Origin: a bacterium 42_11
GTDB lineage: Bacteria; Synergistota; GBS-1
DNA length: 7,297 nt
Direction: 5' to 3'
Assembly: GCA_001508835.1 (NCBI GenBank)
Contig: LGFB01000062.1
Coordinates: forward strand, 1 to 7,297
Position numbers and translations under genes: made by a program. The notes under the pieces are model-generated. The model worked only from the letters and a program-made list of their open reading frames with translations. It did no database searches and had not been told where the DNA came from. Positions 5,756 to 7,297 of the stretch are shown here, piece after piece (the stretch's first letter is position 1; the number at the start of each line of letters is the position of its first letter).

Positions 5756-7297
5756 ATGTCAACTCTGGTGGTTCTTGTGGCGGCGGTGATTTATCTGGTG
5801 GCATATTTTACTTATGGTAAAGGTCTCGAAAGAAATGTAGCTAAGGCCGATCCTGCAAGACCAACACCTGCTGTTGCTTTGAAAGATGGCGTGGATTATT
5901 ATCCCGCACATCCTTTTGTTCTTTATGGGCATCATTTTGCTTCTATAGCCGGTGCCGGACCTATTTTAGGACCTGCAATGGCCATGGCGTGGGGGTGGCT
6001 TCCAACATTAATATGGATATGGCTTGGTAATATTTTTATTGGAAGCGTTCACGATTATCTTTCGCTAATGGCTTCTATAAGATACGAAGGAAAGTCCATT
6101 CAATACGTGGCTGGCAGGATTATGAGCAAAAGGACTTCTTATCTCTTTGAGGTTTTTGTATACTTTGCTTTAATCCTTGTAGTGGCCGCTTTTGCTGTTA
6201 CATTAGCAAGGACGTTTGTTTCTAATCCGTCGGTTCCTACTGCTTCTATAGGTTTCATAATAGCAGCGATGATTTCAGGTTTTATCATGTATAGGTCAAG
6301 GTGGGGAATGAAGGGAGGAACAATTGTTGGTCTTGCTTTGCTCGCTTTATCTATATGGCTTAGTTTCTACTTCCCGTTGAAGCTTTCCAGGGAAACGTGG
6401 TATGTCTTGACCTTCATTTATATTATTGTGGCAGCTTCATTACCGGTTTGGGTCTTGCTTCAGCCAAGAGACTATCTTAATGCTTATATTCTCTGGATAG
6501 GGTTAATTTTAGGAGGAATATCGTTCCTTATTTTGGCAAAGGGCTTCTCGTTCCCTTCGTTTACATCATTTAGTCCTAACATTGTTGGCGGGAAACCATC
6601 TCCTTTCTGGCCTACAGTGCCTTTAGTGGTAGCTTGTGGTGCGCTTTCAGGTTTTCATTCTCTGGTAGCTTCTGGTACTTCTTCCAAACAGCTCGATAAT
6701 GAATTAAGCGGTCTTTTGGTTGGTTACGGTTCGATGTTTACTGAAGGGTTTCTTTCAACAATAGTGGTTGTTTCAGTTGCGGTTTTTGGTTTTTCAGTTT
6801 TGGAGGGTTCAGCTGAAAAACTTTCTCAGATGAACATCAATTTAGATATGTTAAAGGCGGGAGGGGCCTATCTTGGGCAGAACTATCTGAAAGCTGCTGG
6901 AACAGTTGGTGGCCCATTGGGACCATTTTATTCGGGATATGCTATGGGGCTTGAAAATGCTTTGGGTATACCATTCCACGTCGGAAGAACATTTGCTGGC
7001 CTTTGGGTATCCTGTTTCATCTTAACTACGCTGGATACTACTAACAGACTTGCGCGTTTTGCTTGGGCTGAGCTATTTGAGCCTCTTCGTGAAAGTGCGC
7101 CAGGATTTTATTCCTTTATCGCCAATAGATGGGTTGCTTCATTCATAGCTGCTTTCTTTGGTGTAGGCCTTGCTTGGGGAGGGGCTTTAAGTTTGCTTTG
7201 GCCTGCCTTTGCGGGAGCAAATCAGCTTCTTGCTTCTATAGCGTTGCTCACGGTTGCTGTTTGGGCAATTAACGTTCAAAAAGCATCCACAGGTTAT
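5756..7297 (+). CDS. cstA: CstA family carbon-starvation/pyruvate (or peptide) transporter, 3' partial
   Basis: This is an inner-membrane transporter of the CstA family. E. coli members CstA and BtsT take up pyruvate, and CstA has also been linked to peptide uptake. The frame is open for 514 codons from ATG 5756 to the window edge without a stop, so the C terminus is missing. The sequence is strongly hydrophobic with many membrane spans, the first at about 3-20. Family motifs are VDYYPAHPFVLYGHHFASIAG (46-66) leading into GAGPILGPAMAMAWGWLP, the GSVHDYLSLMASIRYEGKSI segment (96-115), ACGALSGFHSLVASGTSSKQ (293-312), TTLDTTNRLARFAWAE (424-439) and LWPAFAGANQLLA (481-493). The layout suggests the shorter bacterial form rather than the roughly 700-residue E. 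coli form, but the end is unseen. It has its own promoter and ribosome binding site. The substrate here is inferred from the family only. Confidence 0.95.
   Translation, partial: MSTLVVLVAAVIYLVAYFTYGKGLERNVAKADPARPTPAVALKDGVDYYPAHPFVLYGHHFASIAGAGPILGPAMAMAWGWLPTLIWIWLGNIFIGSVHDYLSLMASIRYEGKSIQYVAGRIMSKRTSYLFEVFVYFALILVVAAFAVTLARTFVSNPSVPTASIGFIIAAMISGFIMYRSRWGMKGGTIVGLALLALSIWLSFYFPLKLSRETWYVLTFIYIIVAASLPVWVLLQPRDYLNAYILWIGLILGGISFLILAKGFSFPSFTSFSPNIVGGKPSPFWPTVPLVVACGALSGFHSLVASGTSSKQLDNELSGLLVGYGSMFTEGFLSTIVVVSVAVFGFSVLEGSAEKLSQMNINLDMLKAGGAYLGQNYLKAAGTVGGPLGPFYSGYAMGLENALGIPFHVGRTFAGLWVSCFILTTLDTTNRLARFAWAELFEPLRESAPGFYSFIANRWVASFIAAFFGVGLAWGGALSLLWPAFAGANQLLASIALLTVAVWAINVQKASTGY

Overview
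The window carries one strand of densely packed genes, all on the + strand, with no mobile elements, RNA genes or CRISPR. The DNA is moderately AT-rich, with frequent ATA, AGA and AGG codons, GTG starts, overlapping genes and strong GGAGG-type ribosome binding sites. This fits an anaerobic, possibly thermophilic amino-acid-using bacterium, for instance in Synergistota, Thermotogota or a related deep lineage. That placement is a guess from gene content and codon style and has not been tested.

Positions 2-4399 hold a complete set of components for a branched-chain (hydrophobic) amino acid ABC importer in the classical order: binding protein (livK-like, 5' end cut off), permeases livH and livM, and ATPases livG and livF. 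A strong hairpin with an imperfect U-tract (853-885) separates livK from livH. It probably works as a leaky terminator, so that binding protein is made in excess over the membrane parts. From livH onward the genes touch or overlap, as expected for one transcript with coupled translation.

Positions 4389-5684 hold two genes that are not part of a standard liv operon but continue the same run. The first overlaps livF and encodes a 303-residue protein that I recognise as resembling the uncharacterised DUF6569/ARPP-1 family. The second is a stand-alone receiver-domain response regulator with no output domain. The function of both is open.

Positions 5685-5755 hold a promoter with an extended -10 (TGGTATAAT) and a strong ribosome binding site. 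They drive a cstA-type carbon-starvation/pyruvate (or peptide) transporter gene that runs off the right end of the window.

Taken together, the window encodes uptake of amino acids and probably pyruvate or peptides, with a small signalling or unknown module between the two transporters. Most of it is well-known biology. The least explained parts are the DUF6569-like gene and its coupling to livF, the orphan receiver, a perfect 18-bp palindrome inside the DUF6569-like gene, and a C5T8 run near that gene's start.
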